A DNA stretch of 64,000 nucleotides from NCBI GenBank assembly GCA_030180135.1, contig CM058230.1:9983082-10047081 (forward strand), in the 5' to 3' direction. This DNA is from Orychophragmus violaceus. Its lineage: Eukaryota; Streptophyta; Magnoliopsida; Brassicales; Brassicaceae. The position numbers and the translations under genes are program-made. Positions 10,026 through 20,831 of this stretch are shown here, one piece after another; position 1 is the stretch's first letter, and every line of letters begins with the position of its first letter. The notes beneath the pieces are model-generated. The model ran no database searches, was not told the origin of the DNA, and saw only the letters and a program-made list of their open reading frames with translations.

Positions 10026-10861
10026 CATGTACATATTATTTCAGTAATTATTAGATTATGTTTTAAGAAGTAATAAATAAAAAGATTTAGTTTTCGAAGC
10101 TGTTCATTTTATAATTCAGCTTCCATATCAGAACATATAATTTTCGCTGTCTTATACTGAAATTACACCCATCGAAAACAATAGTTTTGAATGTTAATGT
10201 AATTTAAAACATGATTTAGACGGTTAAAGGATATGTCATGATCTCCCATGTGTCTAAGTTATATGTGCCGAGGGACTTAATGGTCAGCACGACATCATAA
10301 GCTATAACAATCATAAAATTTGTAAGTTTTGAAACATATGTTCTATAATAGCTAAACCACATGTTGACTAATAGATTGCGGTCTGGTTCGAAGAAACGAC
10401 TTAACCGTAACTAAATGTGCAACTTCAAAAAGACATTGAACCAAGTAACATCGTCCAATGGGAATCTTGAATGAATTTGATACTCAGTTGAAACATTAAC
10501 GACCCATATAATCAACAAAATCAAAAATACAACTAAAGAAACTACACATTCCAATTGTTCAACTTCAATGCATGATTAATGCACAAAGACTTATATTGGA
10601 CCTTGTTGTTGATTGAATTAATAGCAAACAAAACTTCATACACCAACACACAATAAATTTGGTACGGTTCGGGTTAGATGGGTTAGCTACGTGTTTAATT
10701 TTACTCGCCCACAACCGCCGGCAATTACTATACCAGTCATGATCATGTCATCATTGTTGACATAAGTTTGGTTTCATTTCTCTCTCTCGCAAATCTTAAA
10801 CAGTTTTGTCTCTTTGCGATCAGATCTCATCGGAGACACACACACAATTTCACGACGAGCG
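10026..10861. other. Intergenic DNA and presumed VHA-c promoter/5' UTR
   Basis: No ORF or repeat is recognised in the first 650 bp. The last 90 bp are CT-rich (TTTCTCTCTCTCGC) and CA-rich, as in many plant 5' UTRs. I cannot place the transcription start. Confidence 0.45.
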
Positions 10862-11782
10862 ATGGCTTCAGGTTTCAGCGGCGATGAAACTGCTCCTTTC
10901 TTCGGATTCCTTGGCGCTGCGGCCGCTCTCGTTTTCTCCTGTAACATCAAATTCTTCATTCAAATATCTCCAATTTTCTAGTTTTTTTTTCACCCAAATT
11001 ATTGAATCCAAGATCTGGTTTTGATGTCATCCGATCCGATCGGATTATCCGTCTATCAGGTATGGGAGCAGCGTACGGGACAGCTAAGAGCGGGGTTGGT
11101 GTGGCGTCGATGGGTGTGATGAGACCAGAGCTTGTGATGAAATCGATTGTTCCTGTGGTTATGGCTGGTGTTTTAGGTATTTATGGTCTCATCATTGCTG
11201 TCATCATCAGTACTGGAATCAACCCAAAGGCCAAGTCTTACTATCTCTTCGATGGCTATGCTCATCTCTCTTCGGGTCTGGCTTGTGGTCTCGCCGGTCT
11301 CTCCGCCGGTATGGCTATTGGAATCGTCGGCGATGCCGGTGTTAGGTAATATAAAAGGTTTTACATTTTGTTCCAAGACTTGAACTTTACAGAAAATATC
11401 TAGGCTTGCATTATGATCCTATATCATGAGAGTTTAAGACTCGTTCTTGATATACTATGTCAAAGTCTTTAACTCTCGTGTTAGAATTGATGTGTGAGCT
11501 AAAAAGATTGAATCTTTTTACTTTTATGGTGAATGTGAGACTAAGGTTATATGATACATGTTGTTTCTGATATTTTAGCGATGTGTTTGCTTCTCATTCG
11601 ACTTAGAGAGATGTTTGTGTTTGTAACCTGATGTCATTCGTGTTTGCAGAGCGAATGCACAACAACCAAAACTGTTTGTGGGAATGATTTTGATTCTCAT
11701 CTTTGCTGAAGCACTTGCGCTCTACGGTCTCATTGTTGGTATCATCCTCTCTTCTCGTGCTGGTCAATCTAGAGCTGAGTGA
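10862..11782 (+). CDS. VHA-c: V-type H+-ATPase proteolipid subunit c (three exons)
   Basis: Exons 10862-10940, 11060-11345 and 11650-11782 join in frame with GT-AG introns to give 165 residues, the usual plant length. Subunit c forms the membrane rotor ring of the vacuolar proton pump. Four hydrophobic segments are seen at about residues 12-33, 54-77, 92-117 and 130-155. The proton-carrying glutamate is Glu142 in FAEALALYG of the last segment, and the conserved glycine-rich helices ([17 protein letters not shown]) are intact. No frameshift or stop occurs. It lies tail-to-tail with an APS2-like pseudogene, matching the VHA-c2/APS2 pair I recall from Arabidopsis, so it is probably the c2 paralogue. 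Paralogues are almost identical, so the number is less certain than the family. Confidence 0.97.
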
Positions 11783-11995
11783 AATCAGCAAAGTCTTTTC
11801 ATATGTGCTAAATCCTTTGTAATGTTTTGATACATTTCACTTCCAATTTCTTTTGTGGCATTGTGAGTTTTTGTTTTTCTCATGAAACATGCAAAACATC
11901 ATTTGAATTTGGTTCTAAATATTTTTTAAGTTGCACACTACATGGAATACATCAATAAGTAATAAATTAAGATGATTCAATGATTTGATTCTTTA
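11783..11995. other. VHA-c 3' UTR and intergenic DNA
   Basis: Follows the stop codon; T-rich with possible AATAAA-like signals (AATAAATT near 11960). No other feature. Confidence 0.4.
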
Positions 11996-12045
11996 GACTG
12001 AAACAATGGCTTGTTGTTTGATGTTTCATCGCTTTCTTGCAAAGT
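11996..12045 (-). pseudogene. Detached copy of the APS2 C-terminal codons
   Basis: Minus-strand sequence TTGCAAGAAAGCGATGAAAC and the following 30 bp match the last 17 codons of the APS2-like exon at 12521-12570 (…KQQAVVSA), with a one-base deletion that breaks the frame. It is followed by an equivalent stop (TAA). It lies upstream of the tRNA gene, so the APS2 3' end exists twice, about 500 bp apart. Confidence 0.6.
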
Positions 12046-12222
12046 AGTAATGCATGAATGTAGGAATTTCATATTCTCTTACATATTATTTTGTCTTCTA
12101 TCATTTTTATGTTTACATTGATCTGGAAAATAAGATCTGAATGATGTGTGCTTGTCATTTTCTTTAATGTCAATTCATCAAATATAAGTAAAATTGAATC
12201 AGCCGCGCTAAGTTATCACAAA

Positions 12223-12294
12223 TCCGTTGTAGTCTAGCTGGTTAGGATACTCGGCTCTCACCCGAGAGACCCGGGTTCGAGTCCCGGCAACGGA
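12223..12294 (+). tRNA. tRNA-Glu (anticodon CTC)
   Basis: A complete 72-bp cloverleaf. Acceptor stem is TCCGTTG/CAACGGA, the anticodon arm CTCGG-CTCTCAC-CCGAG has CTC at 12257-12259, and the T arm is CCGGG-TTCGAGT-CCCGG. The D-arm (A box) and GGTTCGAGTCC (B box) internal promoters are present. A T-run at 12301-12305 is a likely Pol III terminator. No intron and no mismatch that would suggest a pseudogene. Confidence 0.97.
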
Positions 12295-12520
12295 GTTTGT
12301 TTTTCCCTCCTTTTTAAGTGCTGGTGGCCGAGAATAAAATCTCACTTTTAAGTTTTAACCCAAACTTGAATTGGCAAATATAATGACGAAACGGGGAAAT
12401 ATTACCAAGATTCAAGAACACTATTTAAAAATATTATTGGTTTTGAGTTTGTAAAACATTGGTGACTTTCATACGACTAAAACCTGTAAGCACTAAAATG
12501 AAAGGTTAGTTGGTGAAAGG
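12295..12520. other. Short intergenic stretch
   Basis: tRNA terminator T-run followed by AT-rich DNA; nothing else is visible. Confidence 0.5.
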
Positions 12521-13824
12521 TTAGGCTGAAACAACAGCTTGTTGTTTTGATGATTCATCATTTCCTTGCAAGCTCTCATAGTATTTGACAAGAACATTCC
12601 ATCCTGTTCTTGCATACTTTCTCATCTGTAACCAAAACAAGAAAACCGGTGAAAAACTCAAGTTGTAACCAGGGGCGGTCGGAGGTGAACAATGGGTGTG
12701 GCATGTGCCCCACACTCATTTTTTATTTTTCTTAATAGTTTAGATAAAATTCAAAGTTTCATTAGTGTAAAGTGAAAAAAATGTCCCAGTCCAACTGAAA
12801 AAAAATAAAAGTCTTCCAACCCAACTAAATTAAAATTAGAATTCTTAATTAGTAATATAACAAATTAAATGTTGTCCTATTAACTTTCACGAGTCCAAAA
12901 TTATATTAGTTATATTCTTTTCAATTATCTAACCCAAAACTTTATTGATTAAAACATAATAAATTATACTCTATCCAATTATTTTTACGTGAATTATTCT
13001 CTATTAAGACTTTAATCTAAAGCTTTTAATTCTTTTTATTTTAATAAAATTTTAAGATTAGTCAAGCTTATAACTAATTATTTGTATGGTGGTGTTAGAA
13101 TCAATCTTAACTAGTTTTAGTTTTATCAGTTGTCATTGCTACATTTGAGAGATGATTTTTTGTGACAACAATCGTGAAGATTTCAACAGAATGGACGAAC
13201 AATTTCTAAAGAACTATATGGTTTATTTTGTTAAAAGTATTTTGATAAAATAACAAATATGGTAATGACAAAAGGTTTTAATATATAGATGATTGTAAAA
13301 ATAGTTTTATATAATTTAGTAAAATAAGTTTTATGTATTATTAATACTATTTTTGATTAAAATATTTTATTAATTATAATAAAATAATTATGTGCCCCAT
13401 ACTAAATCAATTTCTGGATCCGCCCCTGGTTGTAACCGAAATGACGCAAAAATTTTAGAATTGGAGCCTTCCTTAAGAATCTTAAAAACTCAAAACTGTC
13501 TCTTATTACCTTTGTTCCAGAAATGTAAAGAAACTCATTTGCACGAGAGGGATAGAAAAACACCATCTTCTTCTCCATTGTATCGTAATTATGATTTGAA
13601 GCAGCGTAACAAACTTCGGTTTATTGCAGCCAGAAATGATTTTTGTATACCCTAAATGGAAGAATATTTAGTTTCTCAAGTCCAGGGGCCATGCTTAAGA
13701 CTTTCTTTCCGTGATCAGGATCATATAGATCTCTCTTCTCAGTAGGATGGCCCATTCCCGCAGGATCACGACCTACAATAGTATAGATGAACCTCACCAT
13801 TTACAGGCCTTAATGTTATCCTAC
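12521..13824 (-). pseudogene. APS2: ATP sulfurylase (APS2-like), 3' half of a split pseudogene
   Basis: ATP sulfurylase makes adenosine 5'-phosphosulfate from ATP and sulfate, the first step of sulfate assimilation. On the minus strand, 13824-13651 encodes IVGRDPAGMGHPTEKRDLYD through LNILPFR, including the GRDPAGMGHP active-site loop, and ends at a GT donor. A second exon remnant (about 13637-13510) encodes MVFFYPSRA..FLYISGTK and ends at a donor. The last exon (12625-12521) starts after CAG and ends SKQQAVVSA-stop. It is broken: the middle exon has lost its acceptor AG and has extra bases, a stretch of about 13 residues before GWNVLVKYYESLQ is deleted, and an hAT element sits in the last intron. 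The 5' half of the same gene is at 58202-59259. Confidence 0.9.
12670..13428. mobile_element. hAT-type non-autonomous element in an APS2 intron
   Basis: CAGGGGCGG ends in inverted orientation (left CAGGGGCGGTCGGAGG, right inverse CAGGGGCGGATCCAGA). An exact 8-bp duplication GTTGTAAC lies at 12662-12669 and 13429-13436. Subterminal GTGCCCCA motifs are present near both ends. Its 759 bp are AT-rich and non-coding. Confidence 0.92.
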
Positions 13825-13933
13825 ATGGGCTTCCTCTCAGCCCAACACGTCACATTCATCATTAAATTGATAGAGTAGAGCCGAAGTCGCCATGAATAGA
13901 ACGTATTAGGGTTTTAGCTATAGAGTCTCTGCC

Positions 13934-14039
13934 ATGAAAACACAGGAGTCGGAGGAGGATCCTCTTTCCGTCGCACCACATAGTGGTGAAAGCACAAAAC
14001 CGATCCCATTTGATATAGTTGTCGAGATATTTTTGAGAT
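13934..14039 (+). pseudogene. F-box protein gene, 5' part (cut by retrotransposon)
   Basis: The ATG at 13934 opens a frame of 35 codons ending IPFDIVVEIFLR, the first half of an F-box motif (SKP1-binding in SCF ubiquitin ligases). The frame stops being F-box exactly at the left LTR of element E1, one base into codon 36. Counting the GAGAT target duplication once, the frame continues without loss at 55385 with LPAKSIARFRCVSK, the second half of the F-box. So the retrotransposon went into the F-box codons themselves. The start is chosen because a short acidic leader before IPFD is typical. Confidence 0.9.
14035..14039. repeat. Target-site duplication GAGAT, left copy (E1)
   Basis: The 5 bp before the left LTR; the same 5 bp follow the right LTR at 55380-55384. 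This proves that 14040-55379 entered as, or grew within, one LTR-element insertion. Confidence 0.95.
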
Positions 14040-14348
14040 TGTTACGGTAAACGTAACGATTGCAACAAATTGTGATAGAAAAGCTAGAAAGTATGATTAT
14101 AACGATGAAACTGGTTACAAGTTAAGAGAAATTAATGGAGTCTCTTAGTCCCCCCCATGAACATGATGACCACTCTCATACGTGATAAAGATCTCCTTCA
14201 TCCCTCTCAGCTCATATATAGATAAAGAGTAGATAACCTAACTAAACCATGGTTACTTTGAGAGTAACCACAATAGCTATGGTTATTTTGCAGCTTAAGT
14301 AAATCCTTATTAACCCTTTTAACCTTTCTGAAATAACTGCTCGTAACA
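14040..14348 (-). mobile_element. E1 LTR (309 bp, 3' LTR of a minus-strand element)
   Basis: Plus-strand sequence runs TGTTACGGTAAACG…GCTCGTAACA with an inverted TGTTACG/CGTAACA end. The only difference I found from the right LTR (55071-55379) is AACAAATTG versus AACAGATTG. On the minus strand the purine tract GAAAGGAGGGGGTATT abuts it, so this is the downstream LTR. Confidence 0.95.
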
Positions 14349-15971
14349 ATACCCCCTCCTTTCAAACTCACCTTGTCCTCAAGGTGAAGATCACCAACCT
14401 GCCTCGGATGCACTGTATCAGCTTCAAAGAAGAGTCTTATGCGATATGCATGCTCAACGACCCATCCGGACCCTGGTTCTTAATAGCACATACCCCACTT
14501 ACCAGCTACTGCTCTTACAAAGCTCAACCAGTTACCAACAATGCCATGCGAAGATCCTGTTGCAACCATGATGGAACAAGTGTAATCTCCATGAACTTTT
14601 ACTTCATACCTTTCAGGAACTAGAAGCCTCTTCACCCCAAGTCCTCTCATCACCTTCTTTAACTCAGTTGCAGATTCTGTTAAGTTCTGCGATGACAATT
14701 TCACAGAGTCTTTCTTGCAACCGTTCCGAAGCCTTCCGGAGACAAGAGTCCTTCCCCTGTGGCTAAATTTTCTTTTGATGACCCAGAGAGAATGACCCGA
14801 CTCAATCCTCATCTGCTTCCTAGTCGTGTCATGCTTCTTGGTTACTTGCTCCCCTTCTGTTCCTTGCTCAGAAATTCTCAACTTAGCAGCCTCTTCTTGA
14901 AGATAGGTCTCCATACTGTGTTTCTTCCTCTTGGATGGTGAATAAGCTTTTTCTCCCTTTCTTGTAACCCCTGGCAGAGATAATTTGAGCAATATTTCTT
15001 TTGTCTTCTCCTGTCATTCAAATTGGATTTCTGGCCTTAGAATCCCTTTCTTCTTCTTCATAGCTACTGTCGCCACTTTTGCACCAAAACCACTCCAATA
15101 GCAGTAAAGAAGCTTACCACCTCTTTTCTTGACCTTTATCAAGTGACCTTTTAGATTTAGCCAGTGACCTTTTAGCTTCATCCCCCTCTCTATGTTCTTC
15201 TTCATTTGAACTCTTGACAACCTCAATTCAAAGAACAATTTGGCACACTTCTCTTTATTGACCACACAAAGCTCCATTTTCCTTTTCATGTACTTTCGAA
15301 ACTTGGCTCTCTTCCTGCTCGTCAGGTACAGTTTCTTCTTACGCCATTTCCAGAGTTGCTTCTTAGTATTTGTGAGCTTTGGTATGAGATTTTCTAGATA
15401 GGCAGCATGTTTCATTGAAAATCCACAGCTTACGTGTTTGTATCTGTCCTTGTCCTTGTACATCTTCCACTCCATCAAGAGTTTCGTCTGTTCTTCTGAA
15501 ACAAATGAGAGAAGCTTTCCATGAACCACTTGATATTCAGATTCTGTTATCTTTCTCATTTTGGTCGTTAACACCCTCACTAGACCATCTAGCTTGGTCT
15601 TTTCCCTCTGCTTGATGTACTTCTGTTTGAACTTATGTTTCATCCATCTTTCAAACTTCTTCAAAACTGCCTTACGCTCCTGCCTCAGCTTTACCGACTC
15701 CAACTCATGCCTGATTCCCTTCGTCTCATTTTTCCTCTTTGTTTCTCTCAAGCTCCCACTGTGATCACCATATGTGTTAGGCTTGAGACACCTCTGATGA
15801 TTCTCCATCCCTGTTCTCTTCTTCTTATTCTTGGTAACATTCAACAACAGCAGCCTCTTGTTGAACACTTGGCTGTGGTGCATCTTCATTTCAACACATA
15901 CCTCTTTGTTCACTTTCCCGGTAGAATCTTCCATCATATGACATTTCAACCTTCTTGCCAAGTTTCCCAGT
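14349..15971 (-). mobile_element. E1 internal region, 3' part: two lysine/arginine-rich ORFs
   Basis: E1 reads on the minus strand. From the insertion point at 15971 an open frame continues the gag-like protein from the other side (…AILGNLARRLKCHMMED…) to a TGA at about 15014. The frame is very rich in Lys and Arg and has no protease, reverse transcriptase or integrase motif. A second open frame of 170 codons starts at 14992 and ends at 14480, also basic and unrecognised. A purine tract (14349-14364) precedes the LTR. Together with 54117-55070 this makes a 3.2-kb gag-only LTR element, which must borrow its enzymes. Confidence 0.75.
15967..15971. repeat. Target-site duplication CCAGT, left copy
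   Basis: CCAGT lies immediately before TGATAACAGG at 15972 and again at 54112-54116 just after the last LTR base. With one copy removed the E1 gag-like frame is continuous, so the 38-kb chain between behaves as one insertion. Confidence 0.93.
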
Positions 15972-17460
15972 TGATAACAGGAATTTAATCTAATTCCCGA
16001 GGTATCAATCCCTCAAGCTGATCGCGTAGTCTTGAGATATCGAACCAATTGGGAGTGAGAAAGACCAAAAAGAATTCACCCAACCTTAAAAGCCAAGTTA
16101 TACCAGTTCAAACTGAGATCATAACAATTCTAAGCAAATTAACAAAGACTGAACAATCAGTAAAGCAAGAGATCACTAATCAAGATAAAACAAGGATAAT
16201 CAAATAAAGAAGACAAGGCTTATGGGGCTAAGGTCAATGATTAGAACCATCTAGAGCTAACAAGGATGCCTAAACAATCAATCAAGAAGCAAATCCCAAG
16301 CTAGGAACACTAACAATTGACTAATCCAATTTCTTGGTACTAATCACTTTCCCTAATCACATTTCAAGATCAAATTCTCATTTGTGAAATAAGACAAGGC
16401 AAGCATTAACAATCAAGTTCCATAAGCTAATAATCATTCTAAACATTCATTCTCATGAGCTAGAATATGAAAATTCCCTAGAAGACTCTAACTTGCATTT
16501 CATCAAACACTTGGTGTGCAACAAAAGCCTAAGGATCTAGATTAACTTGATCATGGATAATCTAGCACTAAGCATATCTAGAAGGGTGAGATCAATCATA
16601 AATAAGCTTTAAACATCCTTGATTCACTCTAAATGGCCCTAATCTACCTAACCCATAATCCTTGAATGAAACTACTCACAAATCATGCTTTGCCCAACAA
16701 AATCCATAAGAAAGATGTTAAGCATGATGATTTGTGTATGATTAAAGAAAAGAGATGAAGAATCAAAACAAAACAAGTCTTAGATTAAGAAAATATTAAA
16801 CTTTTGTCTTACAAGAACTTAGAACCCAAAAACAAGCTTAAGATCCCAAAAATAAGGGTTTTTAGCTTATAAATGAACAGTAACACGAACCGGGTCAACC
16901 CGGGACAAACCGGGTGTTGACCCGGATCCACTGGGTGAAATTGGTCAAAGCATCGTCGGTCAACAAATTTTGGGCAGGCTCGCGGTTTGGGGTAAACCGC
17001 AAGCCAAACCGCGATGTTGTACGCTCTGGAAACGGTCGATCCTCGCGGTCTGTCCTTCACCGCGAGCTGGACCGCGGGTCATTCACTCTCGCGACTGGGT
17101 GCTCTCGCGGTTTGCTCCTCGGTCGCGAGCCAAACCGCGATGATGCTCGGCCTGTTTTGTTCGTCTCTCGCGGTTTGCTCCTCGGCCGCGAGCCAAACCG
17201 CGAGTAGCTCTACTCGGCCAAGTCTTGTACTCTTCCTCAATTCATCATCTCCCAATGCTCCAAGCTCCCGCATCAACTCCTTTTGCACCTAAAAACAACC
17301 TAGAACACACCAAAACAAACCAAAACACAAACTCCTAGTCCTAGATGCCTAAACTCTAAATGCAACACAAAGAAACAACAAAGGAAGGGAACAAGACAAG
17401 GAAAAGAAGATGAATCAAGAACAAACACTAACTTAAATGCAAGAAAATATAGACATATCA
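15972..17460 (-). mobile_element. LTR1(a): 3' LTR of Athila-like element A1
   Basis: 1489 bp. On the minus strand it starts TGATATGTCTATATTTTC and ends TTCCTGTTATCA. A polypurine tract (AAGTTTGGGGGAA, 17461-17473) lies upstream on the minus strand. Four more 1489-bp copies occur in the window, with only scattered single-base differences. A cluster of CGCGGTTTG palindromes lies at about 16976-17215. Confidence 0.93.
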
Positions 17461-19061
17461 ATTCCCCCAAACTTGAATCTTGCTTGTCCACAAGCAAGCA
17501 TAAGACAATCAATCCATTTGGGAGAAAGGTTTGAAGGCGGGAACTCAAAACCACAAGACTCACAACAAGATACAAGATCTTTCAAAGAAGTTACAAGTTG
17601 CTCTAATCTTATTAACTAATCATGTACTTCCACATTACCGTTCCCTCAATCCCTACTCCAACTCCCGAGATCCTATAGAACACAAGCAATCATCAACTCA
17701 ATTCCTTACATTCATTTAGAAGTTAAGTGCGATCTCGCAAAGGGGCAATCAATCAATCCCAATTGGCAAGGTTCAAGAAAGGCTGTTTGAGGTAGCTTAG
17801 AGGAGTTTCTTTTGGGGTGGTTAACTCTCAAGAATAGGAGCAATTGGCATTACACAAAATCTATCTAAGAAAGGGAACAATTCATGCATACAAAGTTCTT
17901 TTCTCATTGTTCTACCCAATTCCTAGAAGACTTCTCTAAACAATCCCACCATGAAAGATAAACACTCACCAAACCCCCAACTCATGATCAATCTTTACCA
18001 AAACACTCACCCCTTTAGCTCTTTTCTTTCTTTTTCTTTGTCACTAGGAAACACTTAATTGATCTTTCTCTTTTTCAAACATGAGCAAACTCTTTCATAA
18101 CTAACCCCTCTTAACACTTGATTTTTCTTTCTTTTCATTTTGCTTCAATCTAGGGGCCTTACTTCTTTTTCTTTCTTTTTGCACAATGCTCTCTTCTTAC
18201 TTGATTTCCTAGTGACTTCACTTTTTCTTTTGAACCTTTTTGAAACACTTTTCATTGATCCTTTTCATTCCCAAAACAACTCTCATCTCTCCCCCAAACT
18301 TATTTCCCATCCTAATGCTAGACTCTTATGGCAAATAGAGCTAGCTAAAATGAGAAAAGACCATTGTCGTTCCCGATACTCTCAAGTTTTTGCACATGCC
18401 AAAAGCTATCAAGAAAAGGCCTCACTCACAAATCATTTTGGCTTCAAGGAAAGGTTTGGGTTCATTGGGTAGGGGAAGCCATGATCAAAAGATCAATGGT
18501 TGCCCGAGTTAAACAAAAGAGTGGTAAAGGGGAAAGTATAACTCGGGCAAGGACCATGGGATTGCATTTCAAGCCCCTAAGCAAGATATTTCAAAATTCA
18601 AATTAAGTCCAATATCATAGAATTGAGCTAAGTTCATGCAAGCTTCACAAGGATAGGGAATTTCGGAATTTTAAAGTCAAGCAATGGGTTTTCCTTTGTT
18701 TCGAAAATTGATCAAAGCAACGAGCAACTTAATTGGTGAGCCTCTACAAGGCAAAATCATCATTGTCCCCAATGCATGAGTCCTAAACTACTAACTAGAC
18801 TCGATCCTACATGCTTCTTTTTGTGAAAATTTTTGAAATTTTTCAATTTTTTTGTTGGTTTTTCTATGCCTTAGATGCATGAGACTCAAATAAGATTAAA
18901 AACAAGACTAAGAACAAAGAACACAATGATTAGCGACTAGTCTCTCCCCCAAACTTACCTCACACCGTCTCGGTGTGAAAGTAAACTTGAGAAAGAGACT
19001 CAAAAGAAACAAAAAGAAAATCTAAATGCAAGTATTTACAAGATGGTGCAAGGTTGGTACC
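17461..19061 (-). mobile_element. A1 3' non-coding spacer with internal polypurine tract
   Basis: Between the third ORF and the 3' LTR. Apart from short chance frames it is non-coding and has strong strand asymmetry (pyrimidine-rich on the plus strand). An internal purine tract AAGTTTGGGGGAG lies at 18944-18956 on the minus strand, 1.5 kb upstream of the LTR-adjacent tract with the same core. Confidence 0.75.
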
Positions 19062-20831
19062 TCAAAAAGTCTCAGACTCGGGAGATGGTTCCCGAGGTGG
19101 TGGAGAGGAGAGTGATGGAGACTCGTTGCTGGAGGATTTGTCGGGAAGCTCTGGTGAATAACGGGCGCTGTACCTCGGGCCACTAATGGAGGCTCTGTGA
19201 CGCTGCCTGGGTGCTGAGCTCGATGCTCCTTCTCCTTGATAGGAGTGTCTTCGTGATACTGGAGGCTGATCAAAATCGAACTCCGGCATCTGCATAGGCG
19301 CGGGCTGTTCCGCCGAGGCATCCACTGCTGAGGAAGAAGCGCAACTGAGCTTATCCGTGAGGGCCTTGAGCTGCTTCTGCATCAGCTTGCACCCTGCTTT
19401 CATGTGGTCATAACCCCTCTTCAGCTCGTCATACCCTTTCTTCATGTCCTTGCATCTCTGTACCACCCTCATGTTAAGCCTATCTTGGAACTTGTTCCAT
19501 CGTTGGAGTACATTGATGTGGCCATGCGCATCACGGATCGGGCCTGGTGGAAGAGCTTGCATATAAGGCTGGAAGTGGTACCGCGCACTGCCATACAGAT
19601 GCTCGGGAGACTCTTCATCCTCAAGTGCTTCTTCTAGCTCATCAAGCAACTCTTCATCAATCTCAGCTTGGGAGGAGTTTCTCCTTCTTCTCTTTGAAGC
19701 ATGAATGCGATCCATCGTCTCGTCGGCTTCAGTGATGAACAATGAAGGATCCACTACAAACCGGAGGTTTTCCGGGTTAGAGAGCGTCGTGATAGCAGTG
19801 TTCGGGAGGATGACCCTTGCTTCCTCAGAGCGGCGCACATAGAATGTGTAAGCATACCTCATGGTAATCCGAGAGTATAAGAAGTGATGCTTCCTCAGGT
19901 AGGATATGTTCATCAACTCGTATCCACATGTTTCCGGACCCAAGTCGATTCCCCTGTGCATCAGGATGGGTGTAATGAGACCACCGATACGCATCTGCGG
20001 GTTCTTGTCAGTGGTGGTCCATGCCCATTGCTGGAAGTATAACAACTGGTTGGCAAACAATCCAGCTGAGCCGAGCCTGGGAAAATCGACTAGTGCACCT
20101 TCCTGCAGATTTGGTAGCTGGAGGTACTGCGCTATCATCCAAGCCATCAACCTCATTTCCTCAGTTAAGGGTCCTCCCAGATCATGTCTGGCATACAGAG
20201 TGTTGGCCAAAAGCTGATGGATATAACGAAGCCCGGGATGGCCTATGTGGGAGCTCTTGCTGCGGCCCGGCTGCCAAACCCCTACACCCATGATTGTCCA
20301 TGCGGAAGCTGACAAACCTGGTACCCAAGGAACTTCAGTAAGCTCGTCATCGTTGAACCCGAAAATCTCCTCTATCTCCTCAAAAGAGGTCTCATAATCT
20401 TCCCCGTTGATCGTGTAGGAGAGGATCCCATGTCCTCTGTCACCATACAGCTCGTGAGCATTCCTAGTTACCTCAAGGGAGGCTAGGAATTGGCTTGCCA
20501 CATCCCGGTGAGTTGGGTGAGCCATACTGATAAGGCCTTCCAAGTGGAGCACATGGAGAAGGTTTCGCACATCCTCTAACATCCCGAGCTTGGCGAGTGT
20601 CTCAGAATCCCCAAACTTAGTTGGGATCCATGTCATCTTGTTGAGGTGCTCATATAGCCTCTTGACAGGTGGGAGCTTAGATATGTCCTTTGGTGCAGTA
20701 TCTTTCCTCCTTGTACCAGAACTTTCGCCCCTTTTCTTCTTACTCGGTTTCTGAACCGGGACCTCAGCCGCTATCCCTTTTCCCCTATCTTGAGTTGAGT
20801 CGGTGTTCTTCTTTGATCTTGTATTTTCCAT
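19062..20831 (-). CDS. A1 third ORF, Athila ORF-1-like protein
   Basis: A 589-residue open frame after gag-pol in the position often called env-like in Athila elements. It begins with a basic, lysine-rich leader, then has a folded-looking region (about 60-380) with YETSFEEIEEIFGF, EMRLMAWMIAQYLQ and DLGPETCGYELM, an acidic patch (about 400-420), a likely coiled coil (about 460-515) and a Ser/Pro-rich tail. I see no signal peptide or transmembrane helix, which argues against a membrane envelope role. It resembles the ATHILA ORF-1 family of unknown function. It is almost identical to the A2 copy; the second residue is Glu here and Ala there. Confidence 0.75.
   Translation of the reverse strand: MENTRSKKNTDSTQDRGKGIAAEVPVQKPSKKKRGESSGTRRKDTAPKDISKLPPVKRLYEHLNKMTWIPTKFGDSETLAKLGMLEDVRNLLHVLHLEGLISMAHPTHRDVASQFLASLEVTRNAHELYGDRGHGILSYTINGEDYETSFEEIEEIFGFNDDELTEVPWVPGLSASAWTIMGVGVWQPGRSKSSHIGHPGLRYIHQLLANTLYARHDLGGPLTEEMRLMAWMIAQYLQLPNLQEGALVDFPRLGSAGLFANQLLYFQQWAWTTTDKNPQMRIGGLITPILMHRGIDLGPETCGYELMNISYLRKHHFLYSRITMRYAYTFYVRRSEEARVILPNTAITTLSNPENLRFVVDPSLFITEADETMDRIHASKRRRRNSSQAEIDEELLDELEEALEDEESPEHLYGSARYHFQPYMQALPPGPIRDAHGHINVLQRWNKFQDRLNMRVVQRCKDMKKGYDELKRGYDHMKAGCKLMQKQLKALTDKLSCASSSAVDASAEQPAPMQMPEFDFDQPPVSRRHSYQGEGASSSAPRQRHRASISGPRYSARYSPELPDKSSSNESPSLSSPPPREPSPESETF

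Noticed and set aside
11173..11383. Alternative frames over VHA-c exon 2 on both strands
   Set aside because: Shadows of the conserved subunit c coding frame.
16809..17292. Open frames in the LTR palindrome region (also at 24842-25325, 35300-35783, 38328-38811, 50503-50986)
   Set aside because: They exist on both strands because of the CGCGGTTTG inverted repeats and are copied with each LTR; no domain or coding bias supports them.
18140..18606. Plus-strand open frames in the 3' spacer (also 36631, 39659, 51834)
   Set aside because: They lie in pyrimidine-rich non-coding spacer, antisense to the element, with low-complexity translation.
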